NCBI RefSeq assembly: GCF_900155965.1
Contig: NZ_FTMG01000005.1
Span: 225,849-289,848, forward strand
DNA: 64,000 bases
Direction: 5' to 3'
From: Mucilaginibacter lappiensis
GTDB lineage: Bacteria; Bacteroidota; Bacteroidia; Sphingobacteriales; Sphingobacteriaceae
Below the pieces are notes generated by a model that did not search any database, had not been told where the DNA came from, and saw only the letters and a program-made list of their open reading frames with translations. Made by a program: the position numbers and the translations under genes. Positions 33,373 to 41,929 of this stretch are shown here, one piece after another (within the stretch, counting starts at the first letter, position 1; every line of letters begins with the position of its first letter).

Positions 33373-34443
33373 TCAAGACTCTACATCCAAAGCTTCCGAC
33401 TCCGTCTCAATCTTTTTCACGTACAGCTCATCCACCAGTATCATCACAATAGCCAGCAGCGGAACCGCCAGTATAATACCCAGCACACCTGATAGCGTCC
33501 CCATCAATACCTGCGACAATATGGTGAGGGCAGGCGGCAGATCGATCATCTTTTTCTGGATAAGCGGGGTTACTATATTACTCACAATGGTTTGCGAAAC
33601 AATATAAATCAACGCTACAATAATGGCTGTATTGGTACCAATGGTGAGCGCCAGCAGTACACCGGGGATCATGGCTGCCAGCGAGCCAAAGTTGGGGATC
33701 AGTTTCAGCAGGCCCGTGAGCAAGGCCAGCACCAGCGCCACCGGGATGCTCATGATGCTTAAACCTACACCTATCAAAATAAACACTAGAACCATGGATA
33801 GCATCATCCCCTTTAGCCAGCCTTTCAGCGCCGTACTGATCCGGTCGATCACGCATCGTCCCATCTCCTTGCGGTCTGCCGGTATCAGTTTAATGATGCC
33901 ATCTTTATATAAATTGGGGTTGGCAGTAAAAAATATAGCCAGGAACATAATGATATAGATATTGCCCAAAACGCCAAAACTGGTATTGAAGAATTGTTTG
34001 GCGGTGGCAAACAATTTGTCGGAATTATCATCAGACAGGTAAGATAATACCTTATCGCCCAAAGGATATTCAGACAGTTTTGCCTTAACGGTATTTACTG
34101 TTTGGGGCAGCGAATCGCTCAGCACGGTGATCTGCTTAGAGATCTTGGCACCCATAAACCAAAACAAAACCGTGAGGATGATAAAAGTGCCTGCTACAGA
34201 AATGCTCATAGAGAGCCGCCTGCTCCATTTGGTTTTGCGCTGTATCATATCGCCCAGGCCATGAAAATAAACCGATACCAGCACCCCCGCCAGCACCATC
34301 AACAGTACGTTAAAAGCAACACGCGCTATCAGTATCACCACTACCAGCAGGGCCACAATAGCCACCGTGTGCCATACTTTCTGTATATAAGTCAGTTCCT
34401 TTTCTACAGTTTCTTTTGCAGGTTGTTTGTGCTGTTGGGTCAT
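33373..34443 (-). CDS. AI-2E family transporter (PerM/TqsA type)
   Basis: 356 residues, polytopic. Membrane spans include VAIVALLVVVILIARVAF, LLMVLAGVLVSVYFHGL, FIILTVLFWFMG, YIIMFLAIFFTANP, LSMVLVFILIGVGLSI, and the C-terminal LVLALLTGLLKLIPNFGSLA-PGVLLALT region, ending in GVLGIILAVPLLAIVMILVDELYV. The family pattern of an amphipathic middle segment and the late IPNFG/P-rich loop is clear. Members export small molecules or act as Na+/H+ antiporters; the substrate is unknown. It is a single gene ending at the hairpin 33274-33307. Confidence 0.88.
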   Translation of the reverse strand: MTQQHKQPAKETVEKELTYIQKVWHTVAIVALLVVVILIARVAFNVLLMVLAGVLVSVYFHGLGDMIQRKTKWSRRLSMSISVAGTFIILTVLFWFMGAKISKQITVLSDSLPQTVNTVKAKLSEYPLGDKVLSYLSDDNSDKLFATAKQFFNTSFGVLGNIYIIMFLAIFFTANPNLYKDGIIKLIPADRKEMGRCVIDRISTALKGWLKGMMLSMVLVFILIGVGLSIMSIPVALVLALLTGLLKLIPNFGSLAAMIPGVLLALTIGTNTAIIVALIYIVSQTIVSNIVTPLIQKKMIDLPPALTILSQVLMGTLSGVLGIILAVPLLAIVMILVDELYVKKIETESEALDVES

Positions 34444-34521
34444 AGTTTCTTAAAGGTTAATTCACACTTACATTACAATAATTAAACATAAAAGTTTTGT
34501 TGATCGGCATCATGGCTATAA

Positions 34522-34538
34522 GGGTATACGGTATACCC
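34522..34538. promoter_or_regulatory. 17-bp palindrome upstream of the AI-2E gene
   Basis: GGGTATAC-G-GTATACCC is a perfect inverted repeat 79 bp upstream of the permease start. It could be an operator, with no regulator assigned. Confidence 0.35.
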
Positions 34539-34557
34539 CCTTTCAAATAAAATAAAT

Positions 34558-34700
34558 GTCATTTCGAGGCCTTGGAAGACAGGGAATAGCAGGGCAAGGC
34601 AGAGAAATCTTCTGCTTCATGCTTACTCTAGTTAAAGCAGGGCGTAAAAGGTTTCTCCTCGCCCCCAATACACAAATCCCCCTGGCTCGTTCGAAATGAC
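34558..34700. repeat. Dispersed GTCATTTCGA repeat
   Basis: A 143-bp block beginning GTCATTTCGA and ending TCGAAATGAC, exact inverted termini. The interior includes AGAAATCT and GTTTCTCC segments typical of intergenic repeats in Bacteroidetes. It occupies most of the 355-bp gap 34444-34798; no gene is seen there. Confidence 0.6.
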
Positions 34701-34798
34701 ATTGTTGTTATTATAAGATTAATATATGATAACGCAATAGTGCATGAGCCACGGCTATGTTTTTAGTTATATTTGCTTGCTTCATTTGAATAGCTGCA

Positions 34799-35596
34799 AT
34801 GAATTACACTGAACCACAACTCAGAACCATTAATGTGATACGCTATGTTACCCCGCTGCGCGAGGGCGGCTCTCTGCCAGCCATTGCCGAAGGTGACGAC
34901 GAGTTTTTATATGTACTTAAATTCCGGGGTGCAGGCCAGGGTGTAAAAGCGCTGATCGCTGAGCTTATAGGCGGCGAAATTGCCCGTTTGCTGGGTTTGC
35001 GTGTGCCCGAGCTGGTATTCGCTACCCTCGACCCGGCCTTTGGTCGCTCCGAAGCTGATGAGGAGATACAGGACCTGCTTAAATTTAGTGTGGGCCTTAA
35101 CCTGGCGCTGCATTACCTGCAGGGCGCTATTACGTATGATCCGGTGGTGACCACGCTTGATGCCAAAACGGCCTCGCAGATCGTATGGCTGGATTGCCTG
35201 CTCACCAATGTTGACCGTACCCCGCGCAATACCAATATGCTGGTGTGGCATAAGGAGCTTTGGCTGATCGACCATGGTGCTTCGCTGTATTTTCACCACT
35301 CCTGGTATAACTGGGACGAGCAGGCTATACGCCCTTTTATGCCCGTAAAGGACCATGTGCTGCTGCCCCAGGCTTCGATGCTTGATGAGGTTGACACCGA
35401 ATTTTGTTCGATCCTGACTGATGAGCGCATTCTGGCCATTGTTAACCTGATACCGGATGAATGGCTCACCGACGATTCGGAAAACGGCACACCTGCCGAA
35501 CGCCGCGATGTTTATTATCGTTTTTTAACCACACGCGTAGAGGCGTCTGAAAATTTTTTAAAAGAAGCACAATATGCAAGAGCCATACTTATTTGA
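34799..35596 (+). CDS. HipA-like kinase family protein
   Basis: 265 residues. It is a compact HipA/PI4K-like kinase: FLYVLKFRGAG with candidate ATP lysine K41, the helix ALIAELIGGEIARLLGLRVP as in HipA, the catalytic loop LDCLLTNVDRTPRNTNML (D139, N144) and the metal motif LIDHGASLYFHH (D158). It lacks the N-terminal HipA_N domain and the HipB antitoxin partner, so it is not a classical persistence toxin. Its last 23 bases overlap the start of a DUF3037 gene, a recurrent pairing for this short kinase type. Substrate unknown. Confidence 0.82.
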   Translation: MNYTEPQLRTINVIRYVTPLREGGSLPAIAEGDDEFLYVLKFRGAGQGVKALIAELIGGEIARLLGLRVPELVFATLDPAFGRSEADEEIQDLLKFSVGLNLALHYLQGAITYDPVVTTLDAKTASQIVWLDCLLTNVDRTPRNTNMLVWHKELWLIDHGASLYFHHSWYNWDEQAIRPFMPVKDHVLLPQASMLDEVDTEFCSILTDERILAIVNLIPDEWLTDDSENGTPAERRDVYYRFLTTRVEASENFLKEAQYARAILI

Positions 35597-35957
35597 GTAC
35601 GCCGTAGTACGCGTTGTGCCGAGGGTAGAGCGCGAGGAATTCATCAACGTGGGTGTGATCATTTACTGCCCAAAACAGCAGTTCCTAAAGGTTCGCTTTG
35701 TGTGGAACGAGGCCCGCGTAAGTGCGCTGGCCCCGGGACTGGATATGGATTGCCTGAAAGATAATATCAACTCCTTTGAAAGGATATGCCATGGCGATAA
35801 ACACGCCGGCCCTATTGCCAAACTGGATCTCGCCTCCCGTTTTCGCTGGCTTACGGCTACCCGCAGCACGGTGGTACAATCATCAAAAGTGCATCCGGGT
35901 TTATTGCTGGATGCTGAGGCTACATTGAATAAATTATTTGAGCAATTAGTATCGTAG
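35574..35957 (+). CDS. DUF3037 domain protein
   Basis: 127 residues matching DUF3037: EYAVVRVVPRVEREEFINVG followed by VIIYCPKQQFLKVRF, then a middle segment with LDMDCLKDNINSFERIC, ASRFRWLTATRSTVVQ, and the closing HPGLLLDAEATLNKLFEQLV. It has no signal peptide, no membrane span and no recognised catalytic residues. It begins inside the end of the HipA-like gene, so the products are made together and probably interact. Unknown function. Confidence 0.87.
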   Translation: MQEPYLFEYAVVRVVPRVEREEFINVGVIIYCPKQQFLKVRFVWNEARVSALAPGLDMDCLKDNINSFERICHGDKHAGPIAKLDLASRFRWLTATRSTVVQSSKVHPGLLLDAEATLNKLFEQLVS

Positions 35958-36037
35958 ATTGACTCACCTTTGGTCGTCGCTGCGCTTGTCCACCCTCACT
36001 TTGGCCTTGCCGAAAAGAGGGGATTTCTCTTATTTTT

Positions 36038-36115
36038 GTCATCCTGAGCAAAGCGAAGTATCTATTTTACAATTGAAAAGTTCAACAATAGATGCTTCAC
36101 TCCGTTCAGCATAAC
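36038..36115. repeat. Dispersed GTCATCCTGAGC palindromic repeat (copy 2)
   Basis: Starts GTCATCCTGAGC and ends CCGTTCAGCATAAC. It shares the TAGATGCTTCACT/TAGATACTTCACT core with the copy at 9911-9987. Confidence 0.6.
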
Positions 36116-36147
36116 AAGTTTAGTTTTTATACCTAATTACCCCCCCC

Positions 36148-36771
36148 ATGACCATGAGCACCCCTGAAAAACAACATTGGGAAAATGTATACGGCACCAA
36201 AGCCGAAGATGATGTAAGCTGGTTTCAAAGCTATCCTAAAACTTCGATGGATTTTGTGGAATCGCTGCAGGTGGACCTGTCGGCCAATATCATTGATATC
36301 GGTGGCGGTGATAGTCGTTTGGTGGATGCTTTACTGGATAAAGGTTATCAAAATATATGGGTACTGGATATTTCCGCAGCATCTATCGAAAAGACGCAAA
36401 AAAGACTAGGTGCTAAAGTAGCCAACGTGCATTGGATAGTATCAGACGTTACCGAATTTGTACCGCCTGTAAAGTATCACGTTTGGCATGACCGGGCTGC
36501 TTTTCATTTTTTAACCACCGAAGATAAAATAGCCGGTTATGTGTCTATAGCGGAAAAAGCCATTCATTCAGGGGGATATCTGGTATTGGGTACGTTTTCA
36601 GAAAATGGGCCTACCAAATGCAGCGGCCTGGAGATCAAGCAATATTCTGAAGCCTCGATGGCTACCAGGTTTGCCGATTCCTTTGAAAAATTAAGATGCA
36701 TCACCGAGGATCATCAAACGCCTTTTAATACCACGCAAAATTTTACTTTCTGTAGTTTCAGGAGAAGATAA
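36148..36771 (+). CDS. Class I SAM-dependent methyltransferase
   Basis: 207 residues. N-terminal HWENVYGTKAEDDVSWFQSY is typical of a group of small methyltransferases annotated as thiopurine-like or unspecified. The SAM site is NIIDIGGGDSRLVDALLDKG (motif I), with motif II VLDISAASIEKTQ, an acidic IVSDVTEF loop, and WHDRAAFHFLTTEDKIAGYV. The late GGYLVLGTFSENGPTKCSGL is a post-motif strand. Substrate is not evident. An ATG two codons downstream (MSTPEKQHW) is an equally good start. Monocistronic. Confidence 0.88.
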   Translation: MTMSTPEKQHWENVYGTKAEDDVSWFQSYPKTSMDFVESLQVDLSANIIDIGGGDSRLVDALLDKGYQNIWVLDISAASIEKTQKRLGAKVANVHWIVSDVTEFVPPVKYHVWHDRAAFHFLTTEDKIAGYVSIAEKAIHSGGYLVLGTFSENGPTKCSGLEIKQYSEASMATRFADSFEKLRCITEDHQTPFNTTQNFTFCSFRRR

Positions 36772-36879
36772 ACGAGCAGGTAATATCGAATAATGAATTT
36801 TGAATTTCCAATATCGAATTTCATCATTCGGTATTGGGTGTTCAGTGTTAGATATTAAAAAAATCTGTTTTAGTTCCAT

Positions 36880-37010
36880 CCCCACGGGAGGGGTGTGGCT
36901 GGCATGAGCGCAAAGGCAGGGAGGGGTTTACGCACCTGGTATAAATTTGCAAACATCAGAAACCCCTTCCTCCCCTTCCCGAGGGAAGGAATCGCACGGG
37001 CCTCCGTTTT
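36880..37010 (+). repeat. GGGAGGGGT/CCCCTTCC repeat (copy R1, uninterrupted)
   Basis: Contains CCCACGGGAGGGGTGTGG, GGCAGGGAGGGGTTTACGC, AAACCCCTTCCTCCCC and TTCCCGAGGGAAGGAATCGC. The same series occurs at 37333-37665, where it is interrupted by a MITE, and in shortened form at 48157-48236. Left of it (36780-36860) lies another common AT-rich repeat with two AATATCGAAT words. Confidence 0.65.
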
Positions 37011-37038
37011 TTAAAAATTTCATTGAGTGGATAGCATC

Positions 37039-37260
37039 TCAGGTTTTCAGGGTCTTTTGCTTATTAAGCAGCATGATGAGTGCTTTATCGGCCCGAACCT
37101 TACGGGTATCTTCCTGTTTGGCCGATCCTACCCAATCACAATACCCTTGTTTGTAAGATTTGGAAAGGCTTTCAAAAAATTCATTGGCTTCTGCGTTCTG
37201 GTCAAGCAGGGCCTGCAGCTCGGCAGGGGTGCCTTCAATATGTTCGCCTTTTTTGAGCAT
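37039..37260 (-). CDS. YdeI/OmpD-associated-like small protein
   Basis: About 73 residues from the ATG at 37260; an upstream in-frame start at 37329 adds 24 residues of unrelated text. It resembles the C-terminal helical part of YdeI/OmpD-associated proteins: TPAELQALLDQNAEANEFFE, SLSKSYKQGYCDWVGSAKQE, then DTRKVRADKALIMLLNKQK. It lacks the N-terminal DUF1905-type domain seen in longer relatives, so it may be a short family form or a remnant. It is boxed in by direct copies of the R repeat at 36880 and 37333. Confidence 0.65.
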   Translation of the reverse strand: MLKKGEHIEGTPAELQALLDQNAEANEFFESLSKSYKQGYCDWVGSAKQEDTRKVRADKALIMLLNKQKTLKT

Positions 37261-37332
37261 GTTTATCTGTTTCGAGCTAATATAAATAAATTTTGCAGCT
37301 CCAGATGCAGCTTTAGAGCATTGTTCCAAGTT

Positions 37333-37665
37333 CTCACCCCATGGGAGGGGTTTGGTTGACGGTGCTTGGCAGGGAGGGGTTCATACGCCCTGCATAAATT
37401 GCAAATTTCAGAAACCCCTTCCTCCCCTTCCCGCAATGTCATTAAGTTAAGGGGAAACGCAAAAGCAATTCCGCAAAAGCCCCCTCTAAACGGCGAAGCC
37501 CTCATGTAATAATCTCCCCCGGAAGGGGAGACTTAGCTTCAATTTTTTAAAGTCCTCCCTACCGGGGAGGATTTAGGTGGGGCTCCATGTGCTTAACTTA
37601 ATGACATTGACCCTTCCCGAGGGAAGGAATCGCACTTGCCCATTGCTTTTGAAAATCATTTTTAA
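37333..37665 (+). repeat. GGGAGGGGT/CCCCTTCC repeat (copy R2, interrupted by a MITE)
   Basis: The left part (37333-37432) follows R1 to CCCCTTCCC. The right part resumes at 37611 with CCCTTCCCGAGGGAAGG and AATCGCAC and ends TTGCTTTTGAAAATCA. The insertion in between is the MITE at 37433-37610. Confidence 0.7.
37433..37610. mobile_element. 178-bp MITE with 18-bp terminal inverted repeats and 8-bp target duplication
   Basis: The termini are CAATGTCATTAAGTTAAG (37434-37451) and its exact complement (37592-37609). CCCTTCCC stands on both sides (37425-37432 and 37611-37618) but only once in the uninterrupted repeat R1 (36973-36980), so R1 serves as an empty site. The interior has no coding capacity and contains GCCCCCTCTAAA, CCCCCGG, GGGGAGACTT and GTCCTCCCTACCGGGGAGG-like segments, related to the block at 44464-44583. 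A transposase elsewhere in the genome must have moved it. Confidence 0.85.
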
Positions 37666-37753
37666 TATAGGCAAAAACGGCATGTCAGTCTGAACTCGTC
37701 GAATACTCGGGCGCATAGGCCTACCCACCATTATTCGACGAAGTTCACCATAA

Positions 37754-40501
37754 CTACATCTTTGCCGTGACCGCCTTTTTCTCCTTTACCTCTATCCATG
37801 GGTAACTGAAGGTATAATCGCCGGAACCAACGCTGATGGTAGCGCCGTTATCATCCATATGTGCCGTATCCGGGGCTAGGGGTTTCCCGTCCAATTTTAC
37901 CTCCTCGGCGTGGGCCTTCGGTAAGGTTATATCGGCCGTGGTGTTAGCTGGTATGTTCACATGGATCTGCATGGTACCATTATTTACCTCCCATCCCGAC
38001 AATACCTGGCCATACATACTCTGGAAGGTAGCTTTAACAAAACTGAATTTCTGATGAGGTTCGGGTTTAATAATGATATGCTTATAACCGGCCTTACCCA
38101 ATTGTAACCCGGCCATTTGCTGGTACATCCAATCGCCAACAGCACCGTACGAGTAATGGTTAAAGGAGTTCATGCTTTTGTCTTGAAAAGTACTGTCGGT
38201 TTTGATGCCGTCCCAACGTTCCCAAATAGTGGTAGCACCCATTTTTACCGGGTACAGCCAGGAAGGATATGTTTTTTGCAACAGCAGATCATAAGCCACA
38301 TTACTATAACCATTTTGCGACAGTACCTGGCATAAATAAGGTGTACCTAAAAAGCCGGTAGACAGGTGATTATTACGGCTACGCACATCTTCAACCAGGT
38401 AAGCAGCGGCTTTGGCTTTCAGACTGTCTGGTATCAAACCAAATTTCAGTCCCAACACATAACCTGTTTGCGAGTCGGCAAAAATGCGTCCCGTTGCGGT
38501 CATATAGTTGCGCACAAAGGCTTTTTTAACCTGCTCATATATTCCGTTGTAGTATGTTTCATCAGCGGTATTACCTAACACTCCGGCCGCCTGGCTCAAC
38601 AGTTTGGAGGAATAAGCATAAAAAGCGGTAGCGATCAGGTCGGGGTTGGTATAGCCATTGGGCTCCGAAAAATCATAAATTCCTGGTCGATAAAACAGCC
38701 AATCGCCAAAAACGCTGCCGTTATGCCATATATATTTATCACCGGATTGCTTAATGATATAATCAACATAGCCCTTCATACTGGCATATTGATTTTGAAG
38801 GATGCGTTTATCGGCATAAACCTGGTACATAGTCCAGGGCACAATAACTGACACATCGCCCCAGCCGGCTGAGGTAGCATGATTGGTATCAAAAACATTG
38901 GGTACCACAAAGGGCACCCTCCCATCCGCCGACTGATCGGCAGCCACATCTTTTGTCCATTTGGCAAAAAAGGTAGCCACCTGCATATTGAAGGCCGCAG
39001 TGCGCGAAAACACCTGGGCGTCGCCTGTCCAACCCAGGCGCTCATCACGCTGCGGACAATCGGTGGGGATATCCAGGAAATTACCTTTTTGTCCCCATTG
39101 GATATTATGCTGCAACTTGTTGATCATGGTATCGGAACAGGTAAACTGTCCGGTAACCGGCATATCGGAGTGTACTACTACGGCCGTAAAACTCTCCGGT
39201 TTCAGTTCACCCGGAAAACCTTCTACCGCTATATAGCGGAAACCCATAAATGTAAAGTGTGGCTCAAATACCTCAGTCCCGTTACCTTTAAGCGTATAAT
39301 TAATAGTTGCCGTTGCCGAGCGCAGGTTGGCGGTATAAAATTCACCAAATTTATCCAGCACTTCGGCATGGCGGATCTTTATGGTTTGGCCGGCGCTGCC
39401 GCTTACTTTTAAGCGTACCCAACCAGTAAGGTTTTGCCCAAAATCAACAATCTGCGTGCCTTTGGGGCTTTTAAATATAGCAATGGGTTTAATCTCTTGT
39501 ATTTTGTGCACGGGTACACTTTGTACCCCTACCAGTATTTTATTATTAAAAGAGGCCACATCTACGAGTTCCCAGCCGGCATCGTCAAAACCTTTACTGG
39601 CCCAGCCGGATATCTCTTTGCGGGCATCATAGTTTTCACCATCATAAATACCATCTAGCCGTATGGGGCCTTCATTTGTACCCTTCCATGAACTATCGGT
39701 ATTGATATTTTGGACCGTACCATCGGCGTAAGTAATCTGTAGCTGACATAACAGGGCCAGTTTTTTACCCCAAAATCCCCATTGGTTAGTATAACCTGTT
39801 GTTCCGCGGAACCAGCCATCGCCTACCATGGCTCCTATTACATTATCGCCTTGTTGCAGCATGGCGGTAATATCATAAACCTGGTATTGCAGGCGTTTTT
39901 TATAGGAGGTCCAGCCGGGAGTGAGCACCTGGTCTCCTACTTTTTTGCCATTCAGATACAGTTCATATAAACCATGCGCCGTAGCATATGCACGGGCAGA
40001 TACTATCTTTTTGGATACGCCGAACTGTTTGCGCAGCATGACTGCCGGTATTTTGCGCGCTGTCGAATCCTGTTTAGGCTGTATCCAGCTGGCCGTCCAG
40101 TCGGCAGGCGAAAACATACCTGTTTCAAAATAAGCCGGTTTGCTCCAGGCAGATGCGTGGTTGTGGTTATCCCAGATCCTCACCTGCCAGTAATAGCGGG
40201 TGGCCGGTTTTAAGGAAGTTCCCCCGTAAGTGATCAGGATAGAAGAATCGACATTTACCTTGCCCGTGTTCCAAACAATTTTAGATGAGGAAAAAGAGAC
40301 ATCGGTTGCCACCCTGATATTGTAGGCCTGCTGCATCGTATTTCGCTGGGGAGTATTGATCTTCCAGCTAAGGCGGGGGGTTACAATATCGATACCTACA
40401 GGATTGCTAAGGTATTCGCAGGTTAAACCATCGGCTACCGGGGTTTGTGCCACGCACATTACCGGTAAAAGCAATAAGAGATAAAAGAATATAGGTTTCA
40501 T
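37754..40501 (-). CDS. GH78 alpha-L-rhamnosidase, secreted
   Basis: 915 residues from the ATG at 40501 (MKPIFFYLLLLLPVMCVAQ signal peptide); an ATG at 40522 adds seven. The layout follows bacterial GH78. N-terminal fibronectin-like and beta-sandwich domains carry LTCEYLSNPVGIDIVTPRLS and DWTASWIQP, followed by AHGLYELYLNGKKVGDQVLT. Then comes the alpha/alpha-barrel with IPTDCPQRDERLGWTGDAQV, whose acidic residues include the catalytic glutamate and aspartates, then NGSVFGDWLFY, and a C-terminal beta-domain ending in a DGKPL loop. It releases terminal L-rhamnose from glycans or glycosides. It is monocistronic, with no CAAACGTTTG site upstream. Confidence 0.94.
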   Translation of the reverse strand: MKPIFFYLLLLLPVMCVAQTPVADGLTCEYLSNPVGIDIVTPRLSWKINTPQRNTMQQAYNIRVATDVSFSSSKIVWNTGKVNVDSSILITYGGTSLKPATRYYWQVRIWDNHNHASAWSKPAYFETGMFSPADWTASWIQPKQDSTARKIPAVMLRKQFGVSKKIVSARAYATAHGLYELYLNGKKVGDQVLTPGWTSYKKRLQYQVYDITAMLQQGDNVIGAMVGDGWFRGTTGYTNQWGFWGKKLALLCQLQITYADGTVQNINTDSSWKGTNEGPIRLDGIYDGENYDARKEISGWASKGFDDAGWELVDVASFNNKILVGVQSVPVHKIQEIKPIAIFKSPKGTQIVDFGQNLTGWVRLKVSGSAGQTIKIRHAEVLDKFGEFYTANLRSATATINYTLKGNGTEVFEPHFTFMGFRYIAVEGFPGELKPESFTAVVVHSDMPVTGQFTCSDTMINKLQHNIQWGQKGNFLDIPTDCPQRDERLGWTGDAQVFSRTAAFNMQVATFFAKWTKDVAADQSADGRVPFVVPNVFDTNHATSAGWGDVSVIVPWTMYQVYADKRILQNQYASMKGYVDYIIKQSGDKYIWHNGSVFGDWLFYRPGIYDFSEPNGYTNPDLIATAFYAYSSKLLSQAAGVLGNTADETYYNGIYEQVKKAFVRNYMTATGRIFADSQTGYVLGLKFGLIPDSLKAKAAAYLVEDVRSRNNHLSTGFLGTPYLCQVLSQNGYSNVAYDLLLQKTYPSWLYPVKMGATTIWERWDGIKTDSTFQDKSMNSFNHYSYGAVGDWMYQQMAGLQLGKAGYKHIIIKPEPHQKFSFVKATFQSMYGQVLSGWEVNNGTMQIHVNIPANTTADITLPKAHAEEVKLDGKPLAPDTAHMDDNGATISVGSGDYTFSYPWIEVKEKKAVTAKM

Positions 40502-40578
40502 TGATGATAATTGGTAAATCAATTATATCAATTGCATTTTATGATGGCAACCCCTTCTGTCTTATCTGTGAAAAAGGA

Positions 40579-40652
40579 TGCCCTGCTGAGCTCCGTCGAA
40601 GCATGGTAGGCAAGCCTCTGCGCTCAGCCCTTCAACTGAGCTCAGCAGGGCA
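40579..40652. repeat. 14-bp inverted repeat block
   Basis: TGCCCTGCTGAGCT (40579-40592) and its exact complement (40639-40652) flank 46 bases. It is intergenic, upstream of GH78 and DinB, and resembles the dispersed palindromic repeats elsewhere in the window. Confidence 0.55.
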
Positions 40653-40778
40653 CCTCTCTTTTAACACATTTCTTCATGTTGTTTTATTTTTTCATTTATA
40701 AAAACCTGCTGACATAGGGTTGTCACCATTGGGTTGTTACTTTGAATCATCAAACAATAACGATAAAACAATAAAGCC

Positions 40779-41264
40779 ATGTCAGCCATCACCCTATTAT
40801 TAAAAGAAATGGACCAGGAAGCGCAAACGACCCGTAAAATGCTGGAACGTATCCCAAATGATAAATTTAAATGGCAGCCGCACGAAAAAAGTTTGAACAT
40901 ACAGCAATTGGCTAATCACATTGCCGAACTACCTGCATGGGTAACCATGACTTTAACCTCCGACGGGTTAGACTTTGCCGCCAAACCTTACAAACCCATA
41001 CCGAATAATAACACTCATGACCTGCTAGATTATTTTGAGGAATCATTAAAAAGCGGTAAAACTCACCTGGTTCATGCAAAAGAAGCCGACCTAAATAAAA
41101 AGTGGACTTTGCGCAATGGTGACCAAATTCTGAACGAATCGACCAAGGGTGATGTGATCAGGATGGCCTATTCGGAGATCGTTCATCACCGGTCTCAATT
41201 GGGTGCCTACCTGCGCATGCTAGATATACCTTTACCAGACAGCTACGACGAAGATGCTTTTTAA
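40779..41264 (+). CDS. DinB family protein
   Basis: 161 residues, four-helix-bundle DinB type. It has LLLKEMDQEAQTTRKMLERI, the WQPHEKSLNIQQLANHIAEL helix with the first metal histidines, ITLPA-type text, and the C-terminal YSEIVHHRSQLGAYLRMLDI with the remaining histidines (HH). Metal-dependent DinB proteins act as thiol S-transferases (bacillithiol or mycothiol type) or remain unassigned. The gene is monocistronic and ends at a bidirectional terminator shared with the next convergent gene. Confidence 0.88.
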   Translation: MSAITLLLKEMDQEAQTTRKMLERIPNDKFKWQPHEKSLNIQQLANHIAELPAWVTMTLTSDGLDFAAKPYKPIPNNNTHDLLDYFEESLKSGKTHLVHAKEADLNKKWTLRNGDQILNESTKGDVIRMAYSEIVHHRSQLGAYLRMLDIPLPDSYDEDAF

Positions 41265-41288
41265 CTAAAAACGAACCTATGAAAAACA

Positions 41289-41320
41289 AAAAAGCCATTG
41301 TTTAATAACAATGGCTTTTT
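41289..41320. terminator. Bidirectional terminator
   Basis: AAAAAGCCATTGTT (41289-41302) and AACAATGGCTTTTT (41307-41320) form a perfect 14-bp stem with loop TAAT and T runs on both strands, between convergent genes. Confidence 0.93.
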
Positions 41321-41339
41321 GCATGAGGTATAATTAATA

Positions 41340-41540
41340 CTAATGCCTGTGTTTTGATAAATTGCTTACGTTAATTTCTTCCAGGAAACCATCTTCGTTG
41401 ATGGCATAGCGGGCATACTCGGTATTGGTATCAATCTTATACACGGGCTTTGATCTTTTCCTGAACTTTTTCCGCACAACCAATAACGGAAGAATGATTA
41501 CGGCAAGCAGGGCGGTAACTTCTAATAAAATAATATACAT
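41340..41540 (-). CDS. Small single-span membrane protein
   Basis: 66 residues. N-terminal membrane span (YIILLEVTALLAVIILPLLV), then a basic stretch RKKFRKRSKP that would stay in the cytoplasm, and a soluble tail YKIDTNTEYARYAINEDGFL ending NLSKHRH. No family is recognised. Support comes from the shared bidirectional terminator just past its stop and from a normal start. The 389-bp gap upstream (41541-41929) contains AT-rich DNA with a GTTAAT/ATTAAC inverted motif near 41750 and no gene I can support. Confidence 0.55.
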   Translation of the reverse strand: MYIILLEVTALLAVIILPLLVVRKKFRKRSKPVYKIDTNTEYARYAINEDGFLEEINVSNLSKHRH

Positions 41541-41929
41541 GACTTTTTCTTAAAAAATTTGCTTGAAGACATTGGTTATCAACAACAAACAAAGCAATAG
41601 TTTTATCCTGTTTCCTGGTTTGGCCTCCGTCTGATAATCATACAGCTAATTATGTGCCATAATTTTCACTAAAATAAAATATTGCACTTTTATTATGATC
41701 TGGGTTATAAATACTTGGTAAAAGCTTGTTGTTAACCACAGGGGCATTGGTTAATAACGCATTAACTATTAAGGTGCGTTAACAGTAAAATAGATGTATA
41801 TCTGTATCAATCAGCCATTCTCAACAGAAGATTACCGTGCTGCTACCACGGTACATAGATACTTACTTTTATTTTATTTAGCAACAAAAATTTCAAAATG
41901 ATAAAGGTGTATCATTTTGAAATTCAAGT

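Noticed and set aside
34799..35596. Classical HipA toxin of a hipBA pair
   Set aside because: There is no HipB-like gene beside it and no N-terminal HipA domain; the partner is DUF3037.
36691..36885. 64-codon minus-strand frame running out of the methyltransferase gene
   Set aside because: It reads through a dispersed AT-rich repeat; such text (ISNTEHPIPNDEIRYWKF) arises wherever this repeat is translated.
37263..37505. 80-codon minus-strand frame across the R2 repeat and MITE
   Set aside because: Entirely made of repeat and MITE sequence.
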